A DNA stretch of 64,000 nucleotides from Thermococcus guaymasensis DSM 11113 (GTDB lineage: Archaea; Methanobacteriota_B; Thermococci; Thermococcales; Thermococcaceae): assembly GCF_000816105.1 (NCBI RefSeq), contig NZ_CP007140.1, positions 1,018,388 through 1,082,387 of the forward strand. Reading direction: 5' to 3'. A program made the translations under genes and the position numbers. The notes under the pieces are model-generated. The model was not told the DNA's origin. It did not search any database and was given only the letters and a program-made list of their open reading frames with translations. Positions 62,720 through 64,000 of this stretch are shown piece by piece (position 1 is the stretch's first letter; every line of letters starts with the position of its first letter).

Positions 62720-63324
62720 AGGAGTATAACATTGTCATCACCGGTGTCGGCGGCCAGGGTGTCCTTACGGCCGCAAACATCCTCGGTTGGGCCGCCCTTC
62801 ACGCGGGCTACAAGGTCAGGATGGGTGAAGTTCACGGCATGAGCCAGCGCTTTGGTAGCGTCGTCTCTTACGTCCGCTTCGGCGAGGAAGTCTACGGCTC
62901 GATGGTTCCTGAAGGAAAGGGCGACGTTATCCTCGCCTTTGAGCCGGTTGAGGCGCTCCGCTACATCAACTACCTCAAGGAGGGCGGAATGGTCGTCGTG
63001 AACACAAAGCCCATCGTTCCCGTCCAGGTCTCGATGGGCAAGGCCCGCTACCCCACGCTCGAAGAAATCAGGAAGATCGTTGAGGAGGACTTCAAGGCCA
63101 AGTGGATTGGCTTCAACGCAGAAGAACTCGCCATAAAGGCCGGCCACGTCGTCACGACCAACACCGTCCTCATCGGCGCCCTGACCCAGATTCCGGAGTT
63201 CCCGCTTGACGCGGAGCACGTCAGGGAGGTCATAAGGCTCAGCGTCCCGCCCAAGGCCGTCGAGATGAACATGAAGGCCTTCGATCTCGGTGTCCAGGCC
63301 GCGAAGGAGATTCTGGGGCTCTGA
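62716..63324 (+). CDS. iorB: Indolepyruvate ferredoxin oxidoreductase beta subunit
   Basis: The 202-residue protein starts [43 protein letters not shown], the classic gamma-type domain of 2-oxoacid ferredoxin oxidoreductases. It forms the heterodimer with IorA. The start overlaps the iorA stop by four bases, GGGGGAG being just upstream. It is the last gene of the operon. Confidence 0.96.
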   Translation: MKEYNIVITGVGGQGVLTAANILGWAALHAGYKVRMGEVHGMSQRFGSVVSYVRFGEEVYGSMVPEGKGDVILAFEPVEALRYINYLKEGGMVVVNTKPIVPVQVSMGKARYPTLEEIRKIVEEDFKAKWIGFNAEELAIKAGHVVTTNTVLIGALTQIPEFPLDAEHVREVIRLSVPPKAVEMNMKAFDLGVQAAKEILGL

Positions 63325-63401
63325 ATGCCCAGTTACTTCTCTTCTTTTGTTCCCCCGAAATTCTTATTAGTTTGAAACAGAATAACTTTTTTGGTGTATC
63401 C

Positions 63402-64000
63402 ATGCAGTGCATCGATGGGAAGACGCTCGATGGCTGGAGGATATCTTCCACTAAGGACGGCTACTGGGCATTCATAGAAGATGAAAAACTCTACATCTTT
63501 GAGTGGACAAAGTATCACGTTGAAGGAACAAACAATGACCTTAGGGAGGTTCTCATCAACGGTAAGCCTGCGAAGAGGCTTAAAAACGGGCTTTTTGTCG
63601 TGTCCTTTGGAAATTTTGTCGGCCTTTCCGAATTAGTCCTCATTTTTGAAAATGGCAGGACAATAACAATGCCCGTTGAAGTCCTTTCGTCCAAGCTCTT
63701 AAAGATTAATCCAGAATTTTTCTCAAATCTCAAGAGCCAATATGAGTGGATTGAGCGGCTTTCAAACGTCCAAAACGCTTTTGTTGATGCGCTAATTGGG
63801 GACATCCTCCAGTATTCGCAGGCAATCCCCTTCTATCTTGAGTCCCCAACCGCGTTCTCAGTTACGGAAAGCGATGAACCCATAAACGAGCTCTTCGCCT
63901 ACCACTTCCTCCGCTCAAACAAAACCCGAATCATCGAGGCCTTTGAGGTGATTATGCACAGGATGAAGCGAGAACTTAGAGTGGAGGAAGAGTGGCTAAG
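63402..64000 (+). CDS. DUF2357-like protein, 3' end cut by window edge
   Basis: About 199 residues are visible from ATG 63402 (GGTGTATCC upstream). A beta-rich N-terminus (about 1-110) is followed by DALIGDILQYSQAIPFYLESPTAFSVTESDEPINELFAYHFLRSN and AFEVIMHRMKRELRVEEEW, a pattern I associate with DUF2357, the McrC-like nuclease component (COG1700) of type IV-like defence systems. The PD-(D/E)xK nuclease part would come after the edge. No partner GTPase is in the window. Recognition is moderate, based on recall and not on a search. Confidence 0.5.
   Translation, partial: MQCIDGKTLDGWRISSTKDGYWAFIEDEKLYIFEWTKYHVEGTNNDLREVLINGKPAKRLKNGLFVVSFGNFVGLSELVLIFENGRTITMPVEVLSSKLLKINPEFFSNLKSQYEWIERLSNVQNAFVDALIGDILQYSQAIPFYLESPTAFSVTESDEPINELFAYHFLRSNKTRIIEAFEVIMHRMKRELRVEEEWL

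Overview
The window looks like the chromosome of a hyperthermophilic euryarchaeon of the order Thermococcales, most probably a carboxydotrophic, hydrogen-evolving Thermococcus (gene content like that described for T. onnurineus NA1 or Thermococcus sp. AM4). The evidence is archaeal TATA/BRE promoters, GGTGA-type ribosome binding sites with ATG, GTG and TTG starts, tungsten aldehyde oxidoreductase, ADP-forming acyl-CoA synthetase, indolepyruvate ferredoxin oxidoreductase, AglB and archaeal CCA transferase. The species call is inference from gene content.

Region 1 (1-5.7 kb) holds a GNAT acetyltransferase cut by the left edge, an M14-type metallopeptidase, a ceramidase-like protein and a large secreted glycosyl-hydrolase-like protein. 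Region 2 (5.9-21.1 kb) is the centrepiece, read on the minus strand. A regulator pair (CorQ, a V4R-domain protein, and CorR, a radical-SAM-like protein fused to an HTH domain) precedes a tight 17-gene unit: ferredoxin cooF, CO dehydrogenase cooS, maturation ATPase cooC, two small cooT-type proteins, a five-gene membrane-bound [NiFe] hydrogenase and a seven-gene Mrp-type Na+/H+ antiporter. Together these would oxidise CO, reduce protons to H2 and store the energy as an ion gradient. Two TGTTC...GAACA dyads sit directly upstream of the weak promoter of this unit and are the best candidates for the CO-responsive operator.

Region 3 (21.3-25.1 kb) carries a hypothetical gene with a possible C/D box sRNA in its leader, phosphopantothenate synthetase, an XRE-type regulator, an AIR-synthase/HypE-like gene of unusual codon use, a broken ribbon-helix-helix ORF and a tRNA-Glu/tRNA-Ile pair. 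Region 4 (25.1-40.5 kb) is a cell-surface and glycosylation island: flippase, AglB oligosaccharyltransferase, a sequon-rich repeat protein, two glycosyltransferases, a 2120-residue surface protein and a large multi-pass membrane protein.

Region 5 (40.6-53.6 kb) mixes small unknown proteins, a DMT transporter, a WOR5-like tungsten oxidoreductase with its polyferredoxin, an OsmC-like protein, a TnpB-only IS605-type element, a GH57 protein, the thpR-cca RNA-processing pair, an AT-rich secreted orphan and a phosphoribosyltransferase. Region 6 (53.7-64 kb) has an adenosylcobalamin ribonucleotide reductase interrupted by a mini-intein, a ferritin-like protein, a NagD-type HAD phosphatase, an UPF0173 hydrolase, an acyl-CoA synthetase alpha subunit followed by a 58-codon ORF and iorAB, and, cut by the right edge, a gene resembling the DUF2357 component of McrBC-like defence systems.

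The most interesting observations are the CorQ/CorR pair with its candidate operators, the CorR architecture, the TnpB element with a displaced catalytic glutamate and an ORF reading past its end, the surface-protein repeats, and the possible defence locus starting at 63.4 kb.
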